Part shown: piece after piece, positions 4,674 through 5,672 of the stretch
Layout: each line of letters starts with the position of its first letter
Position numbering within the stretch: the stretch's first letter is position 1
Source of the DNA: an uncultured Eubacteriales bacterium
GTDB lineage: Bacteria; Bacillota; Clostridia; Oscillospirales; Oscillospiraceae
Assembly: GCA_900320765.1 (NCBI GenBank)
Contig: ONTN01000097.1
Location: 1-5,672, forward strand
Direction: 5' to 3'
DNA length: 5,672 bases
Notes under the pieces: generated by a model
What the model was told of the DNA's origin: nothing
Database searches by the model: none
Seen by the model: the letters and a program-made list of their open reading frames with translations, nothing else
Program-made: the position numbers and the translations under genes

Positions 4674-5672
4674 TCAGCTCTCCAAGAGCTCAATAAGCCC
4701 CGCAGGGGTGACCTCGTCCGTCATATTAAGCCTCTTCATGGCGTAAAGGCTCTGCGGAAGCCCCTTCACTATCTCGGCTATCCCTTCCTCCACGCTCACC
4801 GTGACGCGGACGCCCGCCGTGGTCAGCGCCCATTGGGCGAGGGTATCGTATTTCCCGCTCGGGAAGGAAAGCATATCGGGTCTTATACCTGTGGCGGCCT
4901 CGATCTCGTCAGCGCTTTTTTTATAGTCAGCTCTTACGGCGGCGACGTAGTCATTCTCGCTCTCGTCCGGGAAGCGGAGGATATTCTCGCGCGCCCTGCC
5001 CGCCTCAAAGGGCGCCCACTGGTGCATATCGAAGGTGTGGCTTCCTATCTCGACAAGACCGGAATCGACCATCTCCCTCGCCTCGTCCCAGCCGAAGTGA
5101 GGGGTTATCGGAAATTCGGTGTCCTTATAATGCTCCGTACTTCCCACTGATACGCCGATAACGAATACCGTCGCCTTCATACCGTACTCCCCCAGTATCG
5201 GGAAGGCTCGCGAATAGTTCGACATATACCCGTCGTCAAAGGTTATCACAACGGGCTTTTCGGGAAGCGGAGTCCCGTAATTTACGTAAGCCTCGAGGTC
5301 GGAGAAGAAGACGGAAGTGTACCCGCTCTCGCTGAGCGCCGCCATCTGGGCGCGGAAGGCTTCCTCGCTTATCTCCGTATCCCCGTTTCCGGTGTCGGTG
5401 ATATGGTGGTAGGTCAAAATCGGCACCTTTGCGGAGTTATCCGCCGGCTCGCCCGACGCGGAATACATCGCGTCAACAGCCTCGAGCACGTTATCCTTAG
5501 TAACTTTCCTTCCGAAGTCTGCGGGGATATATTCGCTCCCGTCGCCGAACATACGCATAACTGCCCAGCGGCCGACGTTGTTTCTGAAATGGGTCGCGTC
5601 GTAAAAATACCTCGGCTCGAAGCTCACCGAGCTCATCGTAAAGTCCCAGAAATCCGTGACCTCGGCGAGGCT
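4674..5672 (-). CDS. Polysaccharide deacetylase with SGNH-hydrolase-like N-terminal part, 5'-truncated
   Basis: The frame is open from the right edge to the TGA at 4674-4676, giving 332 visible residues. The Met at 5634-5636 is preceded by 12 in-frame codons and no clear ribosome binding site, so it is probably internal. Numbering from that Met, the C-terminal part is a NodB domain: VPILTYHHI (71-79), TFDDGY (132-137, D134 presumed base and D135 metal ligand), SHTFDMH (199-205, metal ligands H200 and H205) and FPSGKYD (258-264). Such enzymes remove acetyl groups from N-acetylglucosamine in wall or surface glycans, usually outside the membrane. Before it, FWDFT and FYDATHFRNNVG (11-22) resemble the end of an SGNH/DltD-like hydrolase domain, whose DxxH motif gives the catalytic Asp and His. 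The missing upstream part would hold the serine motif and any signal or membrane anchor. No clear terminator follows except the palindromic element. Confidence 0.9.
   Translation of the reverse strand, partial: SLAEVTDFWDFTMSSVSFEPRYFYDATHFRNNVGRWAVMRMFGDGSEYIPADFGRKVTKDNVLEAVDAMYSASGEPADNSAKVPILTYHHITDTGNGDTEISEEAFRAQMAALSESGYTSVFFSDLEAYVNYGTPLPEKPVVITFDDGYMSNYSRAFPILGEYGMKATVFVIGVSVGSTEHYKDTEFPITPHFGWDEAREMVDSGLVEIGSHTFDMHQWAPFEAGRARENILRFPDESENDYVAAVRADYKKSADEIEAATGIRPDMLSFPSGKYDTLAQWALTTAGVRVTVSVEEGIAEIVKGLPQSLYAMKRLNMTDEVTPAGLIELLES

Overview
The window looks like a chromosomal segment from a moderately GC-rich Bacillota, most likely an uncultured clostridium of the Oscillospirales/Christensenellales kind. 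This is inferred from GGAGG-type ribosome binding sites, frequent ATA and AGG codons, a monofunctional two-ACT aspartokinase next to a homoserine dehydrogenase, and short hairpin-ended intergenic repeats of a type I associate with gut clostridia. It does not look like a phage, a plasmid or a defence island.

Layout: (1) 1-530 (+) is the 3' part of a CPBP (CAAX-type) intramembrane protease. (2) 535-705 is a convergent intergenic region holding a palindromic repeat element (copy 1) and the lysC terminator. (3) 722-3218 (-) is a probable hom-lysC operon for the aspartate pathway. (4) 3219-3427 is a divergent control region with promoters for both sides, a likely TetR operator, and a terminator-like hairpin pointing toward hom. 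(5) 3428-3985 (+) is a TetR-family regulator, followed at 4051-4410 (+) by a small lipoprotein rich in Asn-Gly-Thr repeats and a strong terminator. (6) 4495-4645 is a second copy of the palindromic element, in the opposite orientation and again between convergent gene ends. (7) 4674-5672 (-) is a 5'-truncated gene joining the end of an SGNH-hydrolase-like domain to a polysaccharide deacetylase (NodB) domain.

How the genes work together: LysC makes aspartyl phosphate, and Hom reduces the derived semialdehyde to homoserine, feeding threonine and methionine synthesis; the semialdehyde also feeds lysine/diaminopimelate. The flanking genes act at or in the cell envelope (membrane protease, lipoprotein, glycan deacetylase) and have no evident link to the amino-acid operon.

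The most interesting items are the polarised repeat, whose two copies keep their hairpins through compensatory changes; the SGNH-deacetylase fusion; a possible internal translation start inside lysC; a degenerate ACT domain in Hom; and a hairpin that could mask the lipoprotein's ribosome binding site. I did not find a clearly new multi-gene system.
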